In this document: in pieces, positions 44,601 to 51,978 of the stretch
How positions within the stretch are numbered: the stretch's first letter is position 1
How the letters are laid out: every line of letters begins with the position of its first letter
Assembly: GCF_002043095.1 (NCBI RefSeq)
Contig: NZ_MVOC01000027.1
Coordinates: forward strand, 219,030 to 283,029
Direction of reading: 5' to 3'
DNA from: Mycobacterium sp. AT1
GTDB lineage: Bacteria; Actinomycetota; Actinomycetes; Mycobacteriales; Mycobacteriaceae
Length of the DNA: 64,000 bases
The notes under the pieces: generated by a model
Databases searched by the model: none
Told to the model about the DNA's origin: nothing
The model's input: only the letters and a program-made list of their open reading frames with translations
Position numbers and translations under genes: made by a program

Positions 44601-46216
44601 CGTGGTGGGTGGCGGTCGAAGACATCGGCCTTCTCCGCGACGGCGTCGGCATCGCCGTACCCGTCGGCATCCCGGCCAGTTTCACCGAGTCGGTCGCCGA
44701 TCCGCTCGGTGAGCTCCTCGGTCGATACGCCCGCACGCGCGGCCCGTTCACCACCGCCGACGCCGCCGAACGCTTCGGACTGGGTCTGCGGGTGACGGCC
44801 GACGTACTCGGCCGGATGTCGTCGGACCGGCGGCTGGTGCGCGGCGAGTTCACCACCTCCGTTCCGGTCGACACCGAGCAGTGGTGCGACGCCGACGTTC
44901 TCAAGATCCTGCGACGACGGTCGCTGGCCGCCCTGCGGGCCCAGGTCGAACCGGTCAGCACCGCGGCGTACGCCAGGTTCCTGCCCGCCTGGCAACAGGT
45001 CGGCGTCGAGAAGAGCACGGGGATCGACGGTTTGGCGTCGGTGATCGAGCAGCTCTCCGGGGTGCCGATTCCCGCGTCGGCGATCGAGCCGTTGGTGTTC
45101 GGGCAGCGGGTGCGCAACTACCAGCCCGCGATGCTCGACGAGCTGCTGGCCGCGGGCGAGGTGACGTGGTCCGGCGCCGGTTCGATCAGCAGCGGTGACG
45201 GCTGGATCGCGTTTCACAGCGCCGACACCGCACCGCTGACGCTTGGCGCGCCAGCCGACTTCGAGCTCACCGACGTGCACCGCGAGGTCCTCGACACCCT
45301 CGGCAACGGCGGGGCCTACTTCTTCCGCCAACTCACCGCCGGCGCTTCGGAGGCCGACACGAAAGCCGCTCTCTGGGAACTGATCTGGGCGGGGCGGGTC
45401 ACCGGTGACACGTTCGCTCCCGTGCGCGCCCTGCTCGCGGGATCGGGGAAGCGGGGCGGCGCCCACCGGCAGCGCCAACGTCCGCCGCGGTTGAGCCGCT
45501 ACAGCGTCGCCCACGCCCAAACCCGCACCACCGACGCGACGGTCGCCGGCCGCTGGTCGGCGTTGCCGCACCCCGAGCCCGACTCGACCATCCGGGCGCA
45601 TTTCACCGCGGAGCTCCTGCTCAACCGGTACGGCGTGCTGACCAAGGGCGCGTCGGAGGGGACGCCCGGCGGATTCGCCATGCTGTACAAGGTGCTCACC
45701 GCCCTCGAGGACGTCGGCCGGTGCCAGCGCGGCTACTTCGTCGAATCCCTTGGCGGCGCCCAGTTCGCGGTGGCGTCCACGGTCGACCGGCTGCGCACCT
45801 ACCTCGACGACCTGGACCGCCAGCGTCGCGACTATCACGCGGTGGTGCTGGCCGCCGCCGACCCCGCGAATCCCTACGGCGCCGCGCTGCCGTGGCCCAC
45901 CGAGGCGGACACCGGACACCGACCGGGGCGCAAGGCCGGCGCGCTGGTCGTCCTGGTCGACGGGGAGTTGACCTGGTTCCTGGAGCGGGGCGGCCGGTCG
46001 CTGCTGGCTTTCTCACCCGACGCCGAGGCGCATGCCGCCGCCGCGACGGCACTGGTCGAGCTGGTAGGCGCCGGCCGGCTTCAGTCGCTCCTCGTCGAGC
46101 GCATCAACGGCGTCCCGGTCCTGGAGACCGGCGCGGGCCCGGAGCACGTCGCGGTCCAGGACGCCCTGACCGGCAGCGGCTTCTCCCGGACCCCGCGCGG
46201 GCTACGCCTGCGCTGA
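41687..46216 (+). CDS. lhr: Large helicase-related protein Lhr
   Basis: A 1509-residue superfamily 2 helicase, close to the usual length of mycobacterial Lhr. Motifs are in order: Q-motif/Walker A (TAAQTEAWDAIANGD, APTGSGKTLAAF), VDEVHAVAATKRGAHLA, GLSATVRPP, the second RecA domain with HHGSISKEQRAIVEDDLKTG, and QRIGRAGHQVGE. A winged helix and the long Lhr-specific C-terminal domain follow. Lhr is an ATP-dependent 3'-5' translocase that unwinds RNA:DNA hybrids and is linked to DNA repair. In M. tuberculosis the next gene is nei2, as I recall; here about 11 kb intervenes. The 197 bases upstream hold no convincing gene. Confidence 0.95.
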   Translation: MARKSAAPAAPLARFSDLTREWFTGTFAAPTAAQTEAWDAIANGDNTLVIAPTGSGKTLAAFLWAVDRLASGEPRAAKAGTRVLYISPLKALAVDVERNLSTPLTGIGRVAERRGEVAPSISVGVRSGDTPPNRRREMIARPPDILITTPESLFLMLTSAARETLTEVDTVIVDEVHAVAATKRGAHLALSLERLDQLMDKPAQRIGLSATVRPPEEVARFLSGQSPTTIVAPMAAKTFDLSVQVPVPDMANLENNSIWPDVEERIVDLIESHRSSIVFANSRRLAERLTARLNEIHAERQGTELVETPNPKVGGGFPAQMMGSGVAKGAEPLLAKAHHGSISKEQRAIVEDDLKTGRLKAVVATSSLELGIDMGAVDLVIQVESPPSVASGLQRIGRAGHQVGEISQGVLFPKHRTDLIDCAVTVQRMLAGEIETMRVPTNPLDILAQHTVAAAALEPLDADRWFDAVRRSAPFATLPRSAFEATLDLLSGKYPSTEFAELRPRLVYDRDAGTLTARPGAQRLAVTSGGAIPDRGMFTVYLASSADTDKPSRVGELDEEMVYESRPGDVISLGATSWRITEITHDRVLVLPAPGQPARLPFWRGDGVGRPAELGAAIGAFTGELAAMNREKFDERCATMGFNDFATNNLWQLIFDQKEATGTVPTDTTFVVERFRDELGDWRVILHSPYGLRVHGPLALAVARRLRERYGIDEKPTASDDGIIVRLPDTEDTPPGAELFVFDADEIDPIVTDEVGGSALFASRFRECAARALLLPRRHPGKRSPLWHQRQRAAQLLDIARKYPDFPIVLETVRECLQDVYDVPTLRDLMNHVAQRRIRILEVETVTPSPFAASLLFGYVGAFMYEGDSPLAERRAAALSLDSTLLAELLGRVELRELLDQKVIESTVAQLQHLAEDRKVRDAEGVADLLRLLGPLTEAEVAQRSTVDEVGGWVEGLRSARRALTVSFAGQTWWVAVEDIGLLRDGVGIAVPVGIPASFTESVADPLGELLGRYARTRGPFTTADAAERFGLGLRVTADVLGRMSSDRRLVRGEFTTSVPVDTEQWCDADVLKILRRRSLAALRAQVEPVSTAAYARFLPAWQQVGVEKSTGIDGLASVIEQLSGVPIPASAIEPLVFGQRVRNYQPAMLDELLAAGEVTWSGAGSISSGDGWIAFHSADTAPLTLGAPADFELTDVHREVLDTLGNGGAYFFRQLTAGASEADTKAALWELIWAGRVTGDTFAPVRALLAGSGKRGGAHRQRQRPPRLSRYSVAHAQTRTTDATVAGRWSALPHPEPDSTIRAHFTAELLLNRYGVLTKGASEGTPGGFAMLYKVLTALEDVGRCQRGYFVESLGGAQFAVASTVDRLRTYLDDLDRQRRDYHAVVLAAADPANPYGAALPWPTEADTGHRPGRKAGALVVLVDGELTWFLERGGRSLLAFSPDAEAHAAAATALVELVGAGRLQSLLVERINGVPVLETGAGPEHVAVQDALTGSGFSRTPRGLRLR

Positions 46217-46220
46217 AACG

Positions 46221-46260
46221 GCCACGGCACCGCGCGCCGCAGAGGCAGTGCGGTCGTGGC
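46221..46260. terminator. Possible bidirectional terminator between lhr and the monooxygenase
   Basis: GCCACG-gca-CCGC pairs with GCGG-t-CGTGGC across a 16-base loop in the 46-base gap between converging stops. It has an interrupted stem and no T-run. Confidence 0.35.
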
Positions 46261-46262
46261 GG

Positions 46263-47729
46263 TCATCGAATGCCCGCCCATCGCCGCAGGGCGTCGTCCA
46301 GCCCCGCACCGTCGGAGGTGTCACTCACCCAGGCGACCACGCCGTCGGGGCGCACCAGGACGCCGGCGGGCGTCCCGTCGTCGTCCGGGACGGTCGTGAC
46401 GTCGGTGGCCCACGGCGCGGCGAGGCGCGTGAACACACCGTCTCGCGAGCGGTCGAGCAAAAGGAAACCTCCGCCGTGGCCGTGGTCGACCAGACGGGAG
46501 CCGTCGCGCAGCCAGAGATCGGGGACCAGCGCCCCGACCAACGGGTGGTCGCCGGAAGGGCCGACGCGCTGCGTCACCCCCGAGATCTTCTTGACCGCGT
46601 AGGTCGTGCCCGCCGAGGTTCCCAGCAGGTCGCCGACGACCCCGCGAAGAGCGGCCGACTTGGCGTCGCCCCGCATCAGGCCGGTCTGCGCCCGCGTCCA
46701 ATCCAGCACCCAGGCGCCGACGGGCCGGCGCTCGGCGTCGTAGGTGTCGAGAAGCGCCCCCGACGCCCGGCCCGCCACCACGGCGCCCAGCTTCCAACCG
46801 AGGTTCATCGCGTCGCCGATCCCCAGATTGAGACCCTGGCCACCGAACGGAGGGTGCACGTGGGCGGCGTCGCCGGCCAGCAGCACCCGCCCCGATCGGT
46901 AGTCCGCGGCCTGGCGGGTGTTGTCGGTCCAGCGGGTCGGCGTCGTGCGCAGTGCCGTCACCGTGACGTCGGTGCCCGAAGTCCGGCGCAGGCTGGCCTG
47001 CACCTCGTCGAGAGTGACCGCCGCCGCACGGTCGGCACGCGCGAACTGCGCACCGGCAGAACTGAACTCGAGGGTGACCACCCGACCTGGCTGTGGACCG
47101 TGGCGGTACACCCCGTGCGCCGACCACACCCAACCGTCCGCGAGTCTCTCGTCATCGACGATCTCGACGAGCGCTTGGTATCCGACGAGTTCGGCTGCGG
47201 TGCCAGGGAATTCGATGCCCGCAAGTCGGCGTACCGCACTGCGCCCGCCGTCGCAGCCCACCAGCCATCCGGTATGCACCGCGCCGGTGGAGGTGTCCAC
47301 GCGGACGCCGTCACCGGTGTCTTCCAACGCGGTGACCTCGACGCCGCGATGCACCGGTACGCCGAGTCGTTCGACGTGCTCGGCGAGCAGTGCCTCAAGG
47401 GTGGGTTGCGCGATCATGCGGCAGCGATCGGCGGCGGTGTGCGCGGCGAAGTCGGGATCGGACCAGTCGACGAGGTCGGGGTCGAGGACCATCCCGGCGA
47501 AGTGTCCGGTGAACCGCGGGCCCGATGTCCCGGCAGGCAGCAGACCGCGGCGGTCGAGCGCTTCTGCCGTCGGAACGTTGATCGACTGCGCCTTCATCGC
47601 CCGATCCGGCTCGGTCAGCCGCTCCAACACCTGGACGTCGGCTCCGGCGAGCGCCAGTTCCGCGGCGAGCATCAGGCCGACGGGACCGGCTCCGACGACG
47701 GTCACGTCGAATCCGCACTTCTGCGCCAT
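46263..47729 (-). CDS. Class A FAD-dependent monooxygenase
   Basis: A 488-residue flavoprotein of the aromatic hydroxylase/rifampicin-monooxygenase-like group. The FAD fingerprint VTVVGAGPVGLMLAAELALAG, the CDGGRSAVRR (DG) motif and the GDAAHVHPPFGGQGLNLGIGDAMNLGWKLG motif are complete. A C-terminal thioredoxin-like extension follows. It hydroxylates an aromatic compound using NAD(P)H and oxygen; the substrate is unknown and could be an antibiotic. The ATG at 47729 is chosen because the sequence upstream is an operator shared with a divergent tetR; the longer frame to 47840 crosses it. Confidence 0.88.
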   Translation of the reverse strand: MAQKCGFDVTVVGAGPVGLMLAAELALAGADVQVLERLTEPDRAMKAQSINVPTAEALDRRGLLPAGTSGPRFTGHFAGMVLDPDLVDWSDPDFAAHTAADRCRMIAQPTLEALLAEHVERLGVPVHRGVEVTALEDTGDGVRVDTSTGAVHTGWLVGCDGGRSAVRRLAGIEFPGTAAELVGYQALVEIVDDERLADGWVWSAHGVYRHGPQPGRVVTLEFSSAGAQFARADRAAAVTLDEVQASLRRTSGTDVTVTALRTTPTRWTDNTRQAADYRSGRVLLAGDAAHVHPPFGGQGLNLGIGDAMNLGWKLGAVVAGRASGALLDTYDAERRPVGAWVLDWTRAQTGLMRGDAKSAALRGVVGDLLGTSAGTTYAVKKISGVTQRVGPSGDHPLVGALVPDLWLRDGSRLVDHGHGGGFLLLDRSRDGVFTRLAAPWATDVTTVPDDDGTPAGVLVRPDGVVAWVSDTSDGAGLDDALRRWAGIR

Positions 47730-47733
47730 GTTC

Positions 47734-47766
47734 ACGAACACCGTTCTAATAACGAACACAGTTCGT
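47734..47766. promoter_or_regulatory. Tandem TetR operators (ACGAAC-N3-GTTCGT)
   Basis: A perfect inverted repeat ACGAAC-ACA-GTTCGT lies at 47752-47766, and a second copy with a decayed right arm (ACGAAC-ACC-GTTCTA) at 47734-47748, 18 bases apart. They fill the 56-base gap between the divergent monooxygenase and tetR genes, exactly where a TetR repressor of both would bind. Confidence 0.75.
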
Positions 47767-47785
47767 GTCAAGTTAAGCTGGACGC

Positions 47786-48508
47786 GTGAACCCGAAGGAG
47801 CGGCGCGCGGCGCGCCATCAGCCGCCAGGCCCCGGGACATCCGCCGTCACGCGACCGCGGCGCCGCAAGACGCCGCTCACCCCGGAGCACGTCGTCGACA
47901 CCGCATTGAAAGTCGTTGCGGCAGAGGGATACGAGGCGCTCACGATGCGCCGACTGGCGGATGCACTCGACACCGGACCCGCGTCGCTCTACGCCCACGT
48001 GGTCAACAAGGCCGATCTCGACGAGCTGCTCATGGGCCGGTTGTGCGCCAAGCTCGACCTGCCCGAGCCCGATCCCGACGCTTGGCGGGAGCAGATTCGC
48101 AGCGTGTGCACGCAGATGCGCGACCAGTACCTCAAGTACCCGGGCATCTCCCGCGCGGCGCTGGCCATGGCGCCCACCGACCTCGAGATCGTGCGCGTCA
48201 ACGAGGGAATGCTGGCGATTCTGCTCGCCGGCGGCATCGCACCCCAGGCCGCCGCGTGGGCAGTCGACGCCCTCTTCCTGTACGTGGCCTCCTATTGCCT
48301 GGAGTCGTCCATCGCGCGGCAGCGGGCAGCCGACGACGACACCGAATGGGTGCTCGACCGCGGCGAGCTGCTGCGCCGCTTCGCAGCCCTGCCCGCCGCG
48401 ACGTTCCCCAACACCACCCGGTACGCCGCCGAGCTGACCGCCGGCGAGGGACACGACAGGTTCGACTTCACGCTCGGGTTGATGGTCGACGGGCTCGACC
48501 ACCGCTGA
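47786..48508 (+). CDS. TetR-family repressor with tetracycline-repressor-type C-terminal domain
   Basis: A 240-residue regulator. A basic N-terminal stretch precedes the helix-turn-helix (TPEHVVDTALKVVAAEGYEALTMRRLADALDTGPASLYAHVVNKADLDELLMGRL), and the ligand domain resembles the TetR C-terminal family. Being divergent from the monooxygenase and facing the tandem palindromes, it very likely represses both genes and is released by the monooxygenase substrate. The GTG at 47786 is the first good start after the operators. Confidence 0.87.
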   Translation: MNPKERRAARHQPPGPGTSAVTRPRRRKTPLTPEHVVDTALKVVAAEGYEALTMRRLADALDTGPASLYAHVVNKADLDELLMGRLCAKLDLPEPDPDAWREQIRSVCTQMRDQYLKYPGISRAALAMAPTDLEIVRVNEGMLAILLAGGIAPQAAAWAVDALFLYVASYCLESSIARQRAADDDTEWVLDRGELLRRFAALPAATFPNTTRYAAELTAGEGHDRFDFTLGLMVDGLDHR

Positions 48509-48563
48509 CCGCCGAAATGGCAAAAGTGACAAAACATCGGCGGTGGCGTTCCATACTCGGAAA

Positions 48564-49055
48564 ATGGTCTCGCTGATCGTTCACGGCATCCTCGGCGTCC
48601 TCGTCATCGCTTGGATCGTCCGCGCCAACCCGCACGTCTTCGCCCGCCCCACGGACGGACCCGCGTTCTCGGCGCTAGAAATCGCGTTCTACGTCATCGG
48701 CGTCGCGTCGATCGCGCTCGGCTATTACTTCAACCACCAGTTCGTCGCCCAGTACGCCGTCCCCGGCGGCAACCCCTTCTGGGGCCCGGGCAGCTGGCAA
48801 CAGTTCATCGCCCTCGGCTACGTCAACCCCGCGGCGGCATCGGCGAGCCAGGACTACACGATCATCAACGTCGTGCTGCTGCCGCTGTTCACGATCGTCG
48901 ACGGGCACCGACGTGGAATCCGTCGGCCGTGGCTGTTCTTCGTCGCCAGCCTCTTCACCAGTTGCGCGTTCGCGTACGCCTTCTACTTCGCGGTCGTGGA
49001 ACGTCAACACCGCCACCAGAAGACCTCGGCGCCCACCGCGTCGATTCCCGCCTGA
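48564..49055 (+). CDS. DUF2834-type membrane protein
   Basis: A 163-residue membrane protein with about four helices (LIVHGILGVLVIAWIV, LEIAFYVIGVASIALGYYF, IINVVLLPLFTIVDG, WLFFVASLFTSCAFAYAFYFAVV). The pattern, including FVNP-like YVNPAAASASQDYTI and the central charged loop DGHRRGIRRPW, resembles the DUF2834 family, whose role is unknown. The start is uncertain: an ATG at 48564 or a GTG at 48543. It lies 55 bases after tetR and just before an oxidoreductase gene. Confidence 0.7.
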   Translation: MVSLIVHGILGVLVIAWIVRANPHVFARPTDGPAFSALEIAFYVIGVASIALGYYFNHQFVAQYAVPGGNPFWGPGSWQQFIALGYVNPAAASASQDYTIINVVLLPLFTIVDGHRRGIRRPWLFFVASLFTSCAFAYAFYFAVVERQHRHQKTSAPTASIPA

Positions 49056-49102
49056 CGCGCCCGGCGGGAACATCACCACACCGAACCAGGTTGAGCACGG
49101 TC

Positions 49103-50044
49103 GTGACCGACACACGACTGCGCACCCCGTTCGGATTCGACTCGACCGCGGCGGAGGTGATCGCAGGCGTCGACCTCACGGGCCTGCGGGCGATCGTCAC
49201 CGGCGGCGCGTCTGGCATCGGGGTCGAAACCGCGCGCGCCCTCGCGAACGCCGGCGCCGAGGTGACATTGGCCGTCCGCGACGTCGCCGCGGGTCACCGC
49301 GTCGCAGCGGACATCAGCGGCACCGTCGATGTGGCGGCCTTGGATTTGAGCGAGCTGGACAGCGTCAACGCCTTCGCCGCGGCGTGGAGCGGCCCGCTGC
49401 ACATCCTGGTCAACAACGCCGGGGTGATGGCGATTCAGGAGCTGACCCTGTCTCCGAGCGGCCACGAGATGCAGTTCGCCACCAACCACCTTGGACACTT
49501 CGCGCTCGCCGTCGGCTTGCACGACGCGCTCGCCTCGGCCGGTGGGGCCCGTATCGTCTCGGTGAGTTCGTCGGGTCACCTGCGCTCACCGGTGGTGTTC
49601 GACGACGTCGACTTCGCGTTCCGTGACTACGACCCCTTCGGCGCGTACGGCCAGTCGAAGACCGCCAACGTGCTCTTCGCGGTCGAGGCCACCCGTCGCT
49701 GGAAGGCCGACGGAATCCTCGCCAACGCGTTGATGCCGGGCGGCATCGCCACGCCGCTGCAACGGCACCTCCCCGCCGACTACGCCAAGCAGGCGCTGAC
49801 GGCGTTCCGGGCCGCGGGCACCGACTTCAAGACGGTCGAGCAGGGCGCCGCGACGTCGACGTTGTTGGCGGCGTCCCCGCTGCTCGACGGCGTCGGCGGT
49901 CGGTACTTCGAGGACTGCAACGAAGCCTCGGTGGTCGACCGACGCCCCGGCCCCGGCCGCGGCGGTGTCGCGCCGTACGCCTTGGACCCCGCGAATGCCG
50001 AACGGCTGTGGGAACTTTCGCTGACGCTGACAGGCCTCGCTTAA
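49103..50044 (+). CDS. Short-chain dehydrogenase/reductase (WW-oxidoreductase/retinol dehydrogenase-like)
   Basis: A 313-residue SDR. The cofactor motif AIVTGGASGIGVETARALANAG, the NNAGVM motif, the catalytic Ser in VSVSSSGH and the YGQSKTANVLFAVEA motif (catalytic Tyr and Lys) are complete. MQFATNHLGHFAL and the extended C-terminus match the retinol dehydrogenase-like SDR group common in mycobacteria. The substrate is unknown. The start is either the GTG at 49103 or a TTG at 49091. Its stop overlaps the converging glycosyltransferase stop by four bases. Confidence 0.87.
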   Translation: MTDTRLRTPFGFDSTAAEVIAGVDLTGLRAIVTGGASGIGVETARALANAGAEVTLAVRDVAAGHRVAADISGTVDVAALDLSELDSVNAFAAAWSGPLHILVNNAGVMAIQELTLSPSGHEMQFATNHLGHFALAVGLHDALASAGGARIVSVSSSGHLRSPVVFDDVDFAFRDYDPFGAYGQSKTANVLFAVEATRRWKADGILANALMPGGIATPLQRHLPADYAKQALTAFRAAGTDFKTVEQGAATSTLLAASPLLDGVGGRYFEDCNEASVVDRRPGPGRGGVAPYALDPANAERLWELSLTLTGLA

Positions 50045-51135
50045 GCCGGCATTGGGTGAGCCGCGTAGAACTCGACGTGGCGGGTCGCGGCCGCCGCCCA
50101 CGTCAGCGACGCAGCCAGCGCGCGTCCCGGCCCCGGATCCGCGCCGGACTCCATGGCCTCGGCCATCAGGTGCGCGAATGCGGTCGGCGTCGCGCCGTAG
50201 CGGACGGTGTCCCCGAAGACCTCGCGCAGCACCGGCAGATCCCGGGTGACGACGGGACGACCCGCGGCGAGCGCTTCCATCGCGGCCAACCCGAACCCCT
50301 CCTTGGTCGACGGGAAGGCGAACACCGACGACGCGGCAACCAGGCTCGGCAGGTCGCCGTCCTCGACCGCGCCGAGGATCAGCGGCTGGACGTCCAGCTC
50401 GGCGCATCGGCGCTCGAACTCGGCCCGGTAGTCGCGGTAGTCGAACAGCGTCTCCCCACCGGCGATCACCAGTCCGACGTCGGGATCTCGTTGCCGAAGA
50501 AGGTGATACGCCTCCACCAGGTCGAGGGTGCCCTTGCGCGGCTCGATGCCGCCGACCGCGAGGACATAACGCCCCAGCCGGCGCCGCCACTCCGCGCGCC
50601 GCGCCTCGGCGACCGGGTCGTCGGACGCCGCGGCGGCGAACCGTTGCGCCGCAACGCCGTTCGGAATCACCGCCGGCGACAAGCCCCACCCGGCCCGCAC
50701 CTCCGCGGCCACCGCCCCTGAGACACAGATGCGGGCGTACGGTTCGACGACGGCTTTCTCGTGGCACTCGGCCAAGACGGGCGTGGTGAACTGGTCGAGG
50801 TGGTGGATGGTCCGGATGCAGCGCCCCACCGCGTTGGCGCTGATGCAATCCTGCGCGTGCACGACGTCGTAGGCCTCCGGCGTGAACGCCTCGCGCAGCA
50901 ACGCAATCGACCGCACGATGCGCGCCGTGACCGATTCCTCGCCCTCGTTGGGGAAGTCCACCAGTCGTACCCGCACGCGCGGATCGACGGCGCGGAAGAA
51001 CCCGCGGTCGCCCTGTCGGGCCAGCGACCACACCGTGACGTCGACGCCCGCCTCCGCGAGCGCTTCGGCAAGGTTGAGCGTGTGCACGACGCCGCCGCGA
51101 GGCTTCGTGGAATAGGTGAGCAGCGCGACGCGCAC
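50041..51135 (-). CDS. Glycosyltransferase, MSMEG_0565 family (Nit1C cluster)
   Basis: A 364-residue GT4-type glycosyltransferase. It has an N-terminal acceptor domain (VALLTYSTKPRGGVVHTLNLAEAL) and a donor domain with GGIEPRKGTLDLVEAYHLL and the E-x7-E-like segment FPSTKEGFGLAAMEALAAGRPVV. It matches the MSMEG_0565 family that accompanies Nit1C-type nitrilase clusters. Its role there is unknown. The GTG at 51135 lies two bases after the nitrilase-like gene; a long upstream frame to 51465 is a shadow. Confidence 0.85.
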   Translation of the reverse strand: MRVALLTYSTKPRGGVVHTLNLAEALAEAGVDVTVWSLARQGDRGFFRAVDPRVRVRLVDFPNEGEESVTARIVRSIALLREAFTPEAYDVVHAQDCISANAVGRCIRTIHHLDQFTTPVLAECHEKAVVEPYARICVSGAVAAEVRAGWGLSPAVIPNGVAAQRFAAAASDDPVAEARRAEWRRRLGRYVLAVGGIEPRKGTLDLVEAYHLLRQRDPDVGLVIAGGETLFDYRDYRAEFERRCAELDVQPLILGAVEDGDLPSLVAASSVFAFPSTKEGFGLAAMEALAAGRPVVTRDLPVLREVFGDTVRYGATPTAFAHLMAEAMESGADPGPGRALAASLTWAAAATRHVEFYAAHPMPA

Positions 51136-51137
51136 GG

Positions 51138-51977
51138 TCAGCTCCCAGCGCCGATACCGTAGGCGTCGACCCGACGTTCGGCGATGTGGTTCAACACCTT
51201 TCGGGCGCGGGTGATCTCGGCCTCGACGTCGACGGTGACCTTGGCCAATCCCCCCTTTGAGCCCGTGTTGGCCAACACGTCGCCGCCAGGGCCGACGACC
51301 TTCGCCTGGCCAAGGAAGCGCAGCGCGCCCATCACGCCCGTCTGATTCGACGAGACGACGACGACCTGGTTCTCCGCGGCGCGGGCACAGTCGTAGAGGT
51401 CGAACAACCGCGCCTGCCGGTCCGCGGGCAACCGGGACGCCCGGTCGGTGACGCTGGCCGGCCACGCCGACAACGCGGCGATGACGTGAGCGCCGTCGAG
51501 CGCGAGCGCACGCGCGGACTCGGGAAACGTCTTGTCGTAGTCGATCAGCATCCCCAGCCGACCGACCGGGGTGTCGAACGCCGCGAACGAGTCACCCGCC
51601 AAATACGCCAACGACTCCCCCGCCGGCTGATGCACCTTGCGGTGGTGGCCCAGCACCCCGTCACCCGAGACACAGATCGCCGCGTTGTAGCGTCCGCCAA
51701 GCGCCTGCTCGGCATACCCGACGCAGACCGTCATCGGACCCGCCGCCGCGATCACCGCCGCGATCTCCGGCCCGTCGGGATCCAAGGCGGGTGGCTGGTC
51801 GTTCAGATCGGGCGCGCGAAGATCGCCGATGTACCCGCCGAGACACGCGTCGGGGAACACCAACAACTCCACGCCGTCACGCGAGGCCGCCTCGACGATG
51901 CCGACCACCTTGCTGACGCCACGGTCCACGTCGCGGCCGAAGTGCGCCGCGACCGCACCGATCGTCACGAGTCCCAA
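51138..51977 (-). CDS. Nitrilase-superfamily protein lacking the catalytic cysteine
   Basis: A 279-residue carbon-nitrogen hydrolase fold protein. The usual triad is Glu-Lys-Cys; here the first position is Asp (D43, LLVFPDACLGGY), the lysine is kept (K114, HHRKVHQP) and the nucleophile is Asp (D146, GMLIDYDKTFPE, where active members have CYDK). The neighbouring nitrilase at 56036 has all three. Loss of the nucleophile means ordinary nitrilase or amidase chemistry is not expected; a structural, regulatory or ligand-binding role is more likely. It sits between the glycosyltransferase and the GNAT-AIRS fusion genes, tightly spaced, and the frame is intact. Confidence 0.82.
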   Translation of the reverse strand: MGLVTIGAVAAHFGRDVDRGVSKVVGIVEAASRDGVELLVFPDACLGGYIGDLRAPDLNDQPPALDPDGPEIAAVIAAAGPMTVCVGYAEQALGGRYNAAICVSGDGVLGHHRKVHQPAGESLAYLAGDSFAAFDTPVGRLGMLIDYDKTFPESARALALDGAHVIAALSAWPASVTDRASRLPADRQARLFDLYDCARAAENQVVVVSSNQTGVMGALRFLGQAKVVGPGGDVLANTGSKGGLAKVTVDVEAEITRARKVLNHIAERRVDAYGIGAGS

Positions 51978-51978
51978 G

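Noticed and set aside
41546..45919. Long antisense open frames opposite lhr (741 and 557 codons)
   Set aside because: They mirror the codon pattern of lhr, are rich in Arg/Gly/His without any domain, and lie wholly inside a gene with all its helicase motifs; GC-rich DNA gives such shadows.
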